This document shows, in pieces, positions 1 to 9,153 of a DNA stretch of 64,000 bases. The first letter of the stretch is position 1, and every line of letters begins with the position of its first letter. This DNA is from Aquimarina spongiae (lineage in GTDB: Bacteria > Bacteroidota > Bacteroidia > Flavobacteriales > Flavobacteriaceae), in NCBI RefSeq assembly GCF_900141785.1, contig NZ_FQYP01000003.1:248001-312000 (forward strand). Direction: 5' to 3'. Both the position numbers and the translations under genes were made by a program. The notes under the pieces were generated by a model that worked only from the letters and a program-made list of their open reading frames with translations, searched no databases and was not told where the DNA came from.

Positions 1-721
1 ATGGCTACATAATGGCCTGAGCGAACTGGGCAAAGAAGTGATTGTAGAAATGAATAAATACGGCATGATGATCGATGTTTCTCACCCTTCAAAAGAATCC
101 ATGCGACAAATGATCGAACTCTCTAAAGCTCCCATCATTGCTTCTCACTCTTCGGCAAGAGCGCTTTGCGATCATAGCAGGAATCTTGACGATGAGCAAC
201 TCGAATGGCTCAAAAACAATGGTGGTGTTGTGCAAACTGTAGCTTTTTCCTCGTATTTGAACACGGAAAAGTTTGAGAAACGAGTGATCAAAGACGTAGA
301 GATAGCAAAACAGATCGCTGATTCTATGGGAGTAACCTGGCTAGAACGTGAGGAAGTAATGAAACTGAGTAGCGAAGAAAAAGAAAAATACTATGACTTT
401 TTAGGAACTATGGCAGCGGTTAGACGGGCAAAAGTAAAAACAATGAAAGATCTTCCTCCTGCTGTTGATGTAGCTGATTTTGTAGATCACATTGATTATT
501 TGGTCGAGAAAATCGGGATAAACCATGTAGGTATTAGCTCTGATTTTGATGGTGGCGGTGGTATCGAAGGATGGAGCGATGCTTCAGAAACTTTTAATGT
601 CACTCTAGAATTGGTAAGACGAGGATATACAGAAGAAGAAATCGAAAAGCTATGGAGCGGTAACTTACTTCGTGTTTTGGACGAAGTGCAAGCAGTAGCT
701 CAGGAGCTTCAAAAAAGCTAA
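1..721 (+). CDS. M19 family membrane dipeptidase, 3' portion (partial)
   Basis: This is the C-terminal 239 or so residues of a renal-dipeptidase-type zinc peptidase (M19), which hydrolyses dipeptides. The reading frame is open from base 2 to the window edge, so the true start lies upstream and the GTG at 38 is internal. Family features seen are the MIDVSH segment, the SHSSAR segment with its conserved His, the GISSDFDG segment near the C-terminus with the conserved Asp, and the closing GNLLRV helix. The N-terminal HxD zinc ligands are outside the window. The stop overlaps the convergent folK-dNK stop by 4 bases. The family call is firm; substrate and signal peptide cannot be seen. Confidence 0.9.
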   Translation, partial: WLHNGLSELGKEVIVEMNKYGMMIDVSHPSKESMRQMIELSKAPIIASHSSARALCDHSRNLDDEQLEWLKNNGGVVQTVAFSSYLNTEKFEKRVIKDVEIAKQIADSMGVTWLEREEVMKLSSEEKEKYYDFLGTMAAVRRAKVKTMKDLPPAVDVADFVDHIDYLVEKIGINHVGISSDFDGGGGIEGWSDASETFNVTLELVRRGYTEEEIEKLWSGNLLRVLDEVQAVAQELQKS

Positions 722-1848
722 GCGCAAATCTCTTGTAGTATTTTTACAAAATCCGTTCGATTTGCGACAAAATCCAGTTCAGAAACATCAATGATTTTCA
801 CATTAAAATCAGCACGAGATTTAATAAATTGCAAATATCCCTGGTTGATCTTATTTAAGTATTCTGGTGGGATCTTTTGCTCATAATCTCTACCCCTATT
901 TTTGATATTTTGCAACAATCTTTCTGTATTTTGATAGAGATAAATGTACAATCCCGGTTTTACCAGATTGCGATACATGAGATCAAATACTTTCTTATAC
1001 AAAGCAAATTCATCATCCTGCAAAGTAACCTTGGCAAAAATTAATGATTTAAACACATCATAATCGCTAACTACAAAATCACTGAAAAGATCAAACTGCG
1101 CAATATCGTCCTGAAGCCGTTGATAGCGATCCGCAAGAAAAGACATCTCCAACGGAAAAGCATATCGTTCCATATCTTCATAAAACTTAGGCAGAAATGG
1201 ATTATCTGCAAATCGTTCCAAAATCAACTTTGCATTAAATTCCTTAGAGATCAACTGCGCCAGACTTGTTTTACCTGCTCCAATGTTACCCTCAATAGTA
1301 AGGTATTGAAATTGGGACAACTTATACACATTCTTTGGTGGAATTATCTTTTCTGAAACTTGTTCGATTTGTGAATCATCGTTTACTTCTTCAAGCAGCT
1401 TAGCAATGCTTTTTTTATAAACAGGATGCACTTCATTATCCGCAATATCAGCCAGAGGGGTCAAAACAAACCTTCGATCTTGCATTGCCGGATGTGGTAC
1501 TTGTAGATCTTCAGTTTTTATAATCCCTTCTGAGGATAGCAAAATATCCAAATCAATAGTTCTTGCTTGATACCCTTTTTGATCTGCTGCTCGATTCCTA
1601 CCCAATTCCGTCTCAATCTTTAATAACAGATCTAGAACCTCTTGGGTGGTGTAAAAAGTTTCTACAGTGATACAAGCATTATAAAAATCCTCACTATCAA
1701 ACCCCCAGGAAGGTGTTTGATACACGTTTGAAATAGCGATAACATCGCCGATAGATTCAAAAATAGCATCCACGCCTTTTTGAAGAAAATCAATACGATC
1801 TCCTATATTACTTCCTAATGATATATGAACAAGATGTGACGTTTTCAA
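718..1848 (-). CDS. folK: FolK (HPPK) fused to deoxynucleoside kinase
   Basis: A bifunctional protein of 376 residues. Residues 1 to about 150 are 6-hydroxymethyl-dihydropterin pyrophosphokinase (folate synthesis): HISLGSNIGDR at the start, an IETELGR segment, the RTIDLDIL signature and a VPHPAMQDRRF segment. Residues about 180-376 are a deoxynucleoside kinase of the dAK/dCK type (nucleotide salvage): P-loop GNIGAGKT, the ERFADNPFLPKFY segment, and a lid-like RGRDYE. The linker is charged. The start appears to be TTG at 1848, because no ATG precedes the HPPK core and a stop lies about seven codons upstream. The FolK-dNK fusion is, as far as I know, usual in Bacteroidota. Which deoxynucleoside is used cannot be told. 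Confidence 0.95.
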   Translation of the reverse strand: MKTSHLVHISLGSNIGDRIDFLQKGVDAIFESIGDVIAISNVYQTPSWGFDSEDFYNACITVETFYTTQEVLDLLLKIETELGRNRAADQKGYQARTIDLDILLSSEGIIKTEDLQVPHPAMQDRRFVLTPLADIADNEVHPVYKKSIAKLLEEVNDDSQIEQVSEKIIPPKNVYKLSQFQYLTIEGNIGAGKTSLAQLISKEFNAKLILERFADNPFLPKFYEDMERYAFPLEMSFLADRYQRLQDDIAQFDLFSDFVVSDYDVFKSLIFAKVTLQDDEFALYKKVFDLMYRNLVKPGLYIYLYQNTERLLQNIKNRGRDYEQKIPPEYLNKINQGYLQFIKSRADFNVKIIDVSELDFVANRTDFVKILQEICA

Positions 1849-1956
1849 CAGCAGAGATTTATTAATCTAAGAAGAACTCCTTATTTTTAAGGCAAATTAA
1901 GCAAAACAAAATCACTTCATGCTACTATTGCATGAAGTATTATTAACTATTTTATT

Positions 1957-2664
1957 TTGAACGAAACTATATTAAATCCTAAAGATAAACGGGATGCTTT
2001 TAGGATTTACCTTATTCTCGGGGCATTATTCATCTCCTCTTTGGTAGCGTCTAATTTAATTTTTCAGAAGTTTTTTTATTGGGATTTTTTCGGGATCTAC
2101 ACTTTTGAGGTTTCTGTAGGCATTTTGCCATATCCTATCACTTTTTTGATTACTGATATCATAAGCGAAATTTTCGGAAAAAGAAAAGCCAATCAAATCG
2201 TTACTGCAGGAATATTTGCTTCTTTCTTTTCCTTACTCATTGTTTCGGTATCGGGAGCTGTGCCAGCTACGTCCTGGTCTCCTATCGATGACCAAACTTT
2301 CAAAACTGTTTTTGGTGCTACTGCCATTGCAGTTTTTGCCTCGATGATGGCTTATCTTTTTGCTCAATATGTCGATATCCAGATTTATCATTTTTGGAAA
2401 AAATTTACCAAAGGAAAACATTTATGGCTGCGTAATAATTTCTCTACTTTTTCCTCTCAACTGATCGATACCGCTACGGTATTACTTTTATTGTGCTCTA
2501 CAGGAATCATAGGCTGGGACCGTTTTGGACTACTATTGCTCAATGGTTTCCTTTTCAAAATTTTGGTGGCTGCTTTGGATACACCCCTTCTATATGCTGC
2601 GGTTTACTTTTTACGAAAGCGATTTAAGCTAGGTGTTGGTGGTGAAATAGAGTTAGAAGTGTAA
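1957..2664 (+). CDS. YhhQ-family queuosine precursor transporter
   Basis: A hydrophobic protein of 235 residues with about six membrane segments, belonging to the YhhQ/VUT family, which takes up the queuosine precursors preQ0/preQ1 for tRNA modification. Family features are the FISSLVASNL segment in helix 1, the LPYPITFLITDIISE motif with its acidic residues, GKRKANQIV after it, and an FSSQLIDT motif late in the protein. The start is probably TTG at 1957, since no ATG occurs before helix 1. It is divergent from folK-dNK with about 108 bases between. No queuosine genes are adjacent, so the substrate rests on the family only. Confidence 0.88.
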   Translation: MNETILNPKDKRDAFRIYLILGALFISSLVASNLIFQKFFYWDFFGIYTFEVSVGILPYPITFLITDIISEIFGKRKANQIVTAGIFASFFSLLIVSVSGAVPATSWSPIDDQTFKTVFGATAIAVFASMMAYLFAQYVDIQIYHFWKKFTKGKHLWLRNNFSTFSSQLIDTATVLLLLCSTGIIGWDRFGLLLLNGFLFKILVAALDTPLLYAAVYFLRKRFKLGVGGEIELEV

Positions 2665-2701
2665 AATCTAACAAATAGTTAACTTAAAAAAAGCAACATA
2701 G

Positions 2702-2709
2702 TATCTTTG
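2702..2709 (+). promoter_or_regulatory. Possible -7 element of Bacteroidota promoter for the AsmA gene
   Basis: TATCTTTG matches the TAnnTTTG consensus, 46 bases before the AsmA start. The -33 region (around 2680, AGTTAAC) is a poor match, so this is a weaker candidate than those listed at 17034, 20397, 23691 and 57248. Confidence 0.4.
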
Positions 2710-2754
2710 TAAACCGTTATTTTATACGGCTCAATTATCTAATTACATGAACGC

Positions 2755-5388
2755 ATGAAAAAAGCCCTAAAAATATTCGGTATCGTCATTCTTCTTGGCA
2801 TTATTGGAATTATTGCCATACCCTTTTTATTTAAAGGAACGATACAAGACAAAGTACGCTATCTTATCAATCAGCACGTAAATGCAAAGGTGGATTTTGC
2901 TAATATCGATATTAGCTTGCTTCGCAGTTTCCCTCAGGCCTCTGTAGTCATAGATGATCTATCGGTGATTAATTACGCCCCTTTTGAAGGAGATACCTTG
3001 GCCTATTCAAAACGAATAGCACTGGATATGGCCGTCAATGAACTATTCAAAGACGCTACAGAACCTATTAGCGTTCAAAAGATAATTATAGACGAAGCCA
3101 ATATTGCTATCAAAACAGATTCTTTGAGTCGTTCTAATTTTGATATTTCAAAGACTGAAGGCTCTCAAACCAAAGAAACACCTACAGAAGATGGTGGCTC
3201 TTTTACTTTTGCACTAGAACATTATGAGATTAATAATGGTAAGATTTTATACCAGGATGACGTGAGTAAAACACACTTGCTGATGACACATTTAAATCAT
3301 AGCGGTGATGGGTCTGTTTCTGGAGAGAAAGTAATTTTGGATACAAAAACCAGTTCTGAAGTCTCTTTTGGGTTAGATGACACGCAATATTTAAACAAAA
3401 ACAAGGTACAACTCGATGCGCAACTAGAATTAGATTTAAAAAATCAAAAATATTCCTTCAAAGAAAACAAAGCATTAATCAATCGATTACCATTAGAGTT
3501 TGCAGGGTATGTACAAACTGCGGAAACATACACCGATGTGGATCTAAGTTTTAAAACACCAACTTCGGATTTCAAAAACTTCCTGGCGGTGGTCCCAGAA
3601 ACCTATGCCAAAAACCTGGACGGAGTAACTACTAGTGGTGATTTTTCTATTGATGGTTTGATAAAAGGAAAAGCAGATGATACCTATATCCCAAAAATGG
3701 ATATTAAAATTGTATCTCACAACGCCTCCTTTAAATACCCTGACTTACCAAAAGGTGTAAGCAACATTAACATTGACACGCAAATAAAGAATGACACAGG
3801 ACTAGCCGATGACACCTATATCCAAATCGGAAATCTAACTTTTAAAATTGATCAGGACACTTTTGCTGCCAAAGGGAGTTTACGCAACCTTACTCAAAAT
3901 ATGATTGTAGACATGGCGATGCAAGGGACTTTAAATCTTGCTCATCTGGATCAAGCATATCCTTTGGAATTGGAAGAAAAAATCAATGGTATTGTTAATG
4001 CCAATATTCAAACCCATTTTGATATGGAATCCTTGGAAAAAGAACAGTATCAAAATGTCAAAAGTTCTGGAACCGCGAGTATATCTGGTTTTTCTTATGC
4101 TTCTGAAGAACTTCCTAATACCATCAATATTCAAAATGCAGATGTGAGCTTCAACCCTCAAACCATTTCTTTAGAAAAAATGGAGGTCACTACAGGAAAA
4201 TCTGACCTTTCTGCCAAAGGAACTATTGACAACCTGATGGGGTTCTTATTTGCCAAACAAGATCTGAAAGGAAATTTTGATGTTTCTTCAAACACTTTTG
4301 CGGTTAATGATTTTATGATGCCGGAAACCAGCACTTCAGAAACTGAGAATACTAACGAAACAGCTACCGAAGATGAAACCATGAAAATCCCTTCTTTTTT
4401 GGATGCCACACTTAATTTTGATACTCAAAAAGTGATCTATGATAATTTGACCTTATCCAATGCCAAGGGGACTGTAAAAATAAAAGACGAAACCGCGTAT
4501 TTACAAAATGTAACTTCCAATATTTTTGATGGCGGTTTAGCCTTCAATGGTAATGTGTCTACAAAATCTGAAGTTCCTGTTTTTGATATGGCTTTGGATT
4601 TAAGTAAAATCGATATTGCACAATCTTTCAATAATCTCGAGTTGATTAAAGGATTAGCTCCAATTGCACGTGCCCTTACCGGAGATCTTACCACTCAAAT
4701 TAATTTAAACGGAAAATTAAATAGCGATCTTACTCCTGTGCTCACCTCTTTAAAAGGGAAGGCATTGGCAGAAATCCTAAATGCAAAAGTATCTACTGCC
4801 AAAACACCATTATTATCAGAACTTGATGGTAAAATGAGTTTTGTACAACTAGATAAGTTGAATCTAAAAGACATTAAAACCAATCTTAGCTTTGAAGATG
4901 GAAACATAAAAGTAAAACCCTTTGATTTTGAAGTAGAAGGTATTAAAATCACTGCTGGAGGAAACCACAGTTTTGATCAAAGCATGAGCTACAACCTAAC
5001 GCTTGATGTTCCTGCAAAATACTTTGGAAATGAGGTTAGCGGTTTATTATCACAACTTAGCCCAAAAGAGGCAAATTCTGCAACTGTACAACTCCCTGTT
5101 GGTGTATCTGGAAATTTCACAAATCCCAAGGTAAATTTAGACGCCCAACAAGGCATCAAACAGTTTACACAAAACCTGATTAGCAAACAAAAAGACAAAG
5201 CGAAAGAACAACTGGTAGGACAAGGAAAAAAAGTAATTTCGGATCTCTTGGGAGGTTCAAAAAAACAAACCGACTCTACACAAACAAAAACCAATACAGA
5301 GGACACCCTTAAAAACACAGCAAAAGATATTCTTGGCGGCTTTTTGGGAAAGAAAAAGAAAAAAGACAGTACAAAGACTGGAAATTGA
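2755..5388 (+). CDS. AsmA-family protein, large, inner-membrane anchored
   Basis: A protein of 877 residues with one N-terminal membrane segment (about residues 6-27) followed by a long periplasmic region of alternating beta strands. The early SFPQASVVIDDLSV segment and the repeated FDG/NGN strands match the AsmA/TamB/YhdP superfamily, whose members are thought to bridge the envelope and move phospholipid. Residues about 800-877 are rich in Lys, Gln and Thr and end in KKKKKDS, a low-complexity charged tail. The ATG at 2755 puts the membrane segment right at the N-terminus. It stands alone. The exact function in this organism is not shown by the sequence. Confidence 0.88.
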   Translation: MKKALKIFGIVILLGIIGIIAIPFLFKGTIQDKVRYLINQHVNAKVDFANIDISLLRSFPQASVVIDDLSVINYAPFEGDTLAYSKRIALDMAVNELFKDATEPISVQKIIIDEANIAIKTDSLSRSNFDISKTEGSQTKETPTEDGGSFTFALEHYEINNGKILYQDDVSKTHLLMTHLNHSGDGSVSGEKVILDTKTSSEVSFGLDDTQYLNKNKVQLDAQLELDLKNQKYSFKENKALINRLPLEFAGYVQTAETYTDVDLSFKTPTSDFKNFLAVVPETYAKNLDGVTTSGDFSIDGLIKGKADDTYIPKMDIKIVSHNASFKYPDLPKGVSNINIDTQIKNDTGLADDTYIQIGNLTFKIDQDTFAAKGSLRNLTQNMIVDMAMQGTLNLAHLDQAYPLELEEKINGIVNANIQTHFDMESLEKEQYQNVKSSGTASISGFSYASEELPNTINIQNADVSFNPQTISLEKMEVTTGKSDLSAKGTIDNLMGFLFAKQDLKGNFDVSSNTFAVNDFMMPETSTSETENTNETATEDETMKIPSFLDATLNFDTQKVIYDNLTLSNAKGTVKIKDETAYLQNVTSNIFDGGLAFNGNVSTKSEVPVFDMALDLSKIDIAQSFNNLELIKGLAPIARALTGDLTTQINLNGKLNSDLTPVLTSLKGKALAEILNAKVSTAKTPLLSELDGKMSFVQLDKLNLKDIKTNLSFEDGNIKVKPFDFEVEGIKITAGGNHSFDQSMSYNLTLDVPAKYFGNEVSGLLSQLSPKEANSATVQLPVGVSGNFTNPKVNLDAQQGIKQFTQNLISKQKDKAKEQLVGQGKKVISDLLGGSKKQTDSTQTKTNTEDTLKNTAKDILGGFLGKKKKKDSTKTGN

Positions 5389-5587
5389 TTTCGTTATAAT
5401 ACCGATATAACAATACCTCTTTTGGATTGAAAACATTCTCCCAATAATCTGATTATTGTGGATAACTCTTGTGTGCTGCAAACAATAAATTTCATAAAAC
5501 CGGGTTAACGATTTAGTAAAGTTATAGTTGTCTATGAAGTAATGGTATAATTTTAATTTTAATACCCCAACCAAAATACCCCCGTTT

Positions 5588-6856
5588 ATGAAATTGAATG
5601 CATTACTCCTCGTTTTGTGCTGCAATGTATCTATTCTGGCATGGTCTCAAGCAGACATAAAAAACAATCACATGGATTGGACCAAGGGATGGACCAATTT
5701 TGACCCAAATCTTCAGGATTATCCTGAAGCCGAAGAAATACTTCCCAGTACTATTGAAACCAATGCTTACCTCAGAAATGATGTAGTCTATCTAATGTCA
5801 GGGAACGTATATGTTACCAACAATGCTACGCTTACCATACAAGAAGGTACAATTATACGTTGCGACACAAAGAATCCAGCAAGTTTAATCATTGCCAAAG
5901 GATCGAAATTGATAGCCAAAGGCTCCAAAATGTTCCCTATCGTTTTTACCTCGAATGAAGCTCCCAAATCCAGAAAACCTGGAGACTGGGGCGGAATTAT
6001 AATCGCAGGAAGCGGAAAAATAAATTCTCCTGCTGTTACCAAAGTGATAGAAGGAAATTTTTTACCTCAATATTCGATGTATGGAGGCACTGGTGGAGAT
6101 AAAATGACTGCAGACCTGGATTATGTGCGTATCGAATTTGCCGGCAAAAAGACCAACAAATCCAAAGAGCTTAATGGACTATCCTTATATGCACTTGGCA
6201 AAAGATCTAGTATAAGTAATATCATGATTAGCTATTCTGCCGACGATTCGTTCGAATGTTTTGGTGGCAGTGTCCCTATGAGCAACCTTATTTCTTACAA
6301 AGCCAAAGATGATGATTTTGATTTTACCCTCGGGTACTCTGGAGAATTATCCGATATCCTAGCAATAAGACACCCATATATTAGTGATATCAGCGGATCA
6401 TTTGCTATAGAAATTGACGGATATGACAAAAAGGATGGTTTTATCAACACCTCTTCTTTGTCTTATATCAAAATAAAAAATGCCACACTGATCAATCTGT
6501 CAGACAAGAGTAATTATCAGCATACCACCGCTGCAATTTCCTCCAAAAACCTAGCGCGTATAGAACTTACCGAATCCAAAATATCTGGATTTGCCAATGT
6601 GGTAAAGTTTGATAAAACTTACCAATCCTACACAGATATTGAAAAATGCTTTTTACTGGAGAACAGTATTTTCAACGTACATGATATTGCCATAACCACT
6701 GGATTTACATCAAATAAGGATCTTGGTCGACTTTTAAAATACAATATGTACACCAATAATTTTAAAAGCGCAGAGGATTTGTTTACAGATCCTACAGATA
6801 CCAAAAATCCAAAATTCACTATAAAAGAATCAAGTAATTACACCTTTATGCAATAG
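5588..6856 (+). CDS. Secreted beta-helix-type surface protein, copy 1 of a tandem pair
   Basis: A protein of 422 residues with a signal peptide (cleavage near residue 20, AWSQ). The mature part is built of short strands typical of right-handed parallel beta-helix proteins of Bacteroidota: VYVTNNATLTIQEGT (about residues 74-88), PIVFTSN, GDWGGIIIAGSG, NGLSLYALG, DDSFECFGG and KAKDDDFDF. No enzymatic residues are recognisable, and I see no clear type IX C-terminal sorting domain; the protein ends in SSNYTFMQ. It is followed after 37 bases by a small secreted protein, and the same pair recurs at 7792-9594. The family is familiar in outline, but no function is known to me. Confidence 0.85.
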   Translation: MKLNALLLVLCCNVSILAWSQADIKNNHMDWTKGWTNFDPNLQDYPEAEEILPSTIETNAYLRNDVVYLMSGNVYVTNNATLTIQEGTIIRCDTKNPASLIIAKGSKLIAKGSKMFPIVFTSNEAPKSRKPGDWGGIIIAGSGKINSPAVTKVIEGNFLPQYSMYGGTGGDKMTADLDYVRIEFAGKKTNKSKELNGLSLYALGKRSSISNIMISYSADDSFECFGGSVPMSNLISYKAKDDDFDFTLGYSGELSDILAIRHPYISDISGSFAIEIDGYDKKDGFINTSSLSYIKIKNATLINLSDKSNYQHTTAAISSKNLARIELTESKISGFANVVKFDKTYQSYTDIEKCFLLENSIFNVHDIAITTGFTSNKDLGRLLKYNMYTNNFKSAEDLFTDPTDTKNPKFTIKESSNYTFMQ

Positions 6857-6893
6857 CATAAATTAACACATCGTCTTTAAAAATTCCCCTACA

Positions 6894-7331
6894 ATGAAAA
6901 CAATCACTTTTAGCATTCTATTCTTTTTGATTTTCAATTTCACGTATTCACAAACCAAAAAGAACGTATTCTTTGATCAACAAGCTTTGATTTCAAAATT
7001 CCACACCATTGATGAACTGGAAGACATGAAAAAGGGGGAATTGATAAAACTATACACCGAACGAGTAAAAGAAGTCACTACAGTATTACCTTATCTTGCA
7101 TTGACCAATGAAGCAGGCGTAAAACTATCAGACATTGGTATTAAAGAGAGTTCTGATCATCTAAAATCATTAGACAAACATCACGAAGCCATATTAGATT
7201 CTTTTGAGAGTACGAATAATATGATTTCCGAATTCATCCCTTATGCAGATACCGAAAAAATTGTTTGGGCAATTTTATATTTTGAAGAAGTCATCAAAAA
7301 AATACGCATAGGAGCCAATGGAAATTTCTAA
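6894..7331 (+). CDS. Small secreted helical protein, copy 1, partner of the beta-helix protein
   Basis: A protein of 145 residues with a signal peptide (cleavage near residue 19, TYSQ). The mature protein is short, probably alpha-helical and charged, with the recognisable blocks FHTIDELEDMKKGEL, LTNEAGVKLSDIGIKE and PYADTEKIVWAILYFEE, and ends in ANGNF. It contains no cysteine and no known domain that I recognise. It lies 37 bases after the beta-helix gene and is closed by a terminator at 7355, so the two probably form one transcript. Its paralogue at 9154 keeps the same blocks in the same order. Confidence 0.8.
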   Translation: MKTITFSILFFLIFNFTYSQTKKNVFFDQQALISKFHTIDELEDMKKGELIKLYTERVKEVTTVLPYLALTNEAGVKLSDIGIKESSDHLKSLDKHHEAILDSFESTNNMISEFIPYADTEKIVWAILYFEEVIKKIRIGANGNF

Positions 7332-7354
7332 TTTCCAATTCTCCTTTAAACTCA

Positions 7355-7385
7355 CAAAAACCAGTTGTAACTAACTGGTTTTTTT
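7355..7385 (+). terminator. Rho-independent terminator after the first secreted pair
   Basis: AACCAGTT (7359-7366) pairs with AACTGGTT (7373-7380) across a 6-base loop and is followed by a T run. It lies 24 bases after the stop of the small secreted gene. Confidence 0.85.
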
Positions 7386-7525
7386 ATTCATTAGAACTAA
7401 GGTTTTTAACATTTAAGTATAGCTACCGACAGAAAACACTTAAATTTTTGATTCAACTAACTCTTTTAATTGTTTATATATCAGTAAAAAAAGGACAAAA
7501 TCTTCCAAAAAACACCCTTTTTGAT

Positions 7526-7540
7526 GGGGGGATTTCCCCC
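7526..7540. repeat. G/C-rich inverted repeat in AT-rich spacer
   Basis: Six G, ATTT, then five C: GGGGGA and TCCCCC can pair with a two-base centre. The local sequence is otherwise mostly A and T. It sits about 250 bases upstream of the second beta-helix gene. It could be a protein-binding site or a structure in a long leader; it lacks a T run, so it is not a terminator. Confidence 0.4.
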
Positions 7541-7791
7541 TTACACATTTTTGTTTAATTTTCAGCCAATTGAAATAAACATTTATTATTTTTTTGATTT
7601 TCAGCAGTATAAGAAAAATAAAGTAAGAATTATACTCATAATATTTTATTAATTTTTCTTAAAAAGACGACGAACGTACAAAGTTTACGGTAAACACGTA
7701 ACCAACTTTAACAAAACTCTGCTAACTTAGTAATCCCAAAAGTTGGAAGAAAGAAATTTCCTCCAATAATTTAACCCCAAAATAATCTACT

Positions 7792-9069
7792 ATGAAAAAA
7801 AGAGCTACCCTGATTACCCTATTTATTTTGTTTTTATATACCCCAACACTTACAGCACAAGACTTTGGAGAAAACGAAGAAAAATGGGCAAAAGGCTGGA
7901 CAAATTTCTCCCCTAACAAAACAGATTATCCCGAAGCAGAAGAGAAACTCCCTAACATTATTGCCAACGACACTTATTTAACTAATGATGTGGTCTATTT
8001 AATGTCTGGTGATGTTTATGTTACACAAGGTGCTTCATTAACTATTGAAGAGGGCACAGTTATACGTTGTGACCATAAAGATCCTGCTAATCTTATAGTA
8101 ACCAAAGGTGCTAGACTAATAGCCGTAGGATCTAAAGCATATCCAATTGTCTTCACATCCAACAAAGCTCCAAAATCAAGAAATAGCGGTGATTGGGGTG
8201 GTATTTCAATTGCTGGATCAGGAAAAACTAATACCGTTTCCGGAAATGGACTTATAGAAGGAAATTACAATCCTCAATTTTCAGTATACGGTGGAGACAG
8301 ACATGAAGAGCAAACTACTGTCCTTAGATATGTAAGAATCGAATACCCTGGAAACACTACCAAAAGACAACAAGGATCCAATGGTCTTTCTCTTTATGGA
8401 ATTGGATCGGGATCGATAATAGATAATATTATGGTTAGCTATTCTGGTCAAGATTCTTTTAACTTTCATGGAGGAATAAATGATGCTCAAAATCTTATTT
8501 CCCTAAAAGCAAATGACGATGACTACCAGATGGCAGAAGGTTTCAAAGGAAATCTTAATAACGTTATGGCGGTACGTCATCCATACATTACTAGCCCTTC
8601 TGGTTCTTATGCTATAGAAGTAGATGGATATGATGAAAACATGGGATATGTTGATCCAAATTCGGTAACAGATGTTACTATTAGCAATGCTACTTTAGTA
8701 AATCTATCAAATAAGACAAACTACCAACATACTGGTGCTGCTGTGTACTCTTCTAATTCTGCATTAACCTACATCCACAAGTCTAAAATCTCTGGTTTCT
8801 CTGATGTGGTGCAGTTTGACAAGTCCTACACATCTGTAGCCTTGATTCAAAAAAGATTTATGATGGATAATAGCTTTTTCAATATTCATGGAGAAGGAGT
8901 TCGCGTAGCGCACCAATTAATAGGAAAAGGAGCATTAAATATTTTAAAATACAATAGATTCACTAAAGATTTTGTTGATACCAAAGATCTTTTTGATGAT
9001 CCAGAAAATAACCTAATGCCAAAATTTCAGCTGAAACAATCTATGAATAACTACATGGTAATGCAGTAA
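7792..9069 (+). CDS. Secreted beta-helix-type surface protein, copy 2 of a tandem pair
   Basis: A protein of 425 residues and a close paralogue of the one at 5588. It has a signal peptide (cleavage near residue 22, LTAQ), and the same order of motifs: KGWTNF, DYPEAEE, NDVVYLMSG, VYVTQGASLTIEEGT, VIRCD, PIVFTSN, SGDWGGISIAGSG, NGLSLYGIG, KANDDDY, RHPYI, NYQH. The C-terminus NNYMVMQ matches NYTFMQ of the first copy. By eye, about half or more of the aligned core is identical. It is followed after 84 bases by the second small secreted protein. The protein is exported; whether it ends up on the surface, in the periplasm or outside cannot be decided. Confidence 0.85.
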   Translation: MKKRATLITLFILFLYTPTLTAQDFGENEEKWAKGWTNFSPNKTDYPEAEEKLPNIIANDTYLTNDVVYLMSGDVYVTQGASLTIEEGTVIRCDHKDPANLIVTKGARLIAVGSKAYPIVFTSNKAPKSRNSGDWGGISIAGSGKTNTVSGNGLIEGNYNPQFSVYGGDRHEEQTTVLRYVRIEYPGNTTKRQQGSNGLSLYGIGSGSIIDNIMVSYSGQDSFNFHGGINDAQNLISLKANDDDYQMAEGFKGNLNNVMAVRHPYITSPSGSYAIEVDGYDENMGYVDPNSVTDVTISNATLVNLSNKTNYQHTGAAVYSSNSALTYIHKSKISGFSDVVQFDKSYTSVALIQKRFMMDNSFFNIHGEGVRVAHQLIGKGALNILKYNRFTKDFVDTKDLFDDPENNLMPKFQLKQSMNNYMVMQ

Positions 9070-9153
9070 TCGAATTTTAAAAAAACAGTCCCCCCAATTT
9101 AAATTGATCCCTGTTCAACAAAACCGATTTTTGTCTAATCAGAGTTATATATT

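Larger units (their letters stand above)
7332..7791 (+). other. Intergenic region between the two beta-helix units
   Basis: 460 bases without a gene. It holds the terminator at 7355-7385, a G/C block at 7526-7540 that stands out in very AT-rich DNA, and presumably the promoter of the second unit. TAACTTAG near 7723 is one base off the TAnnTTTG element. No open frame here looks coding. Confidence 0.6.

Noticed and set aside
4989..5318. Minus-strand open frame of 109 codons inside the AsmA gene
   Set aside because: It is opposite to a well-supported coding frame, and its residues are Phe/Ser/Cys-rich as expected for a shadow frame.
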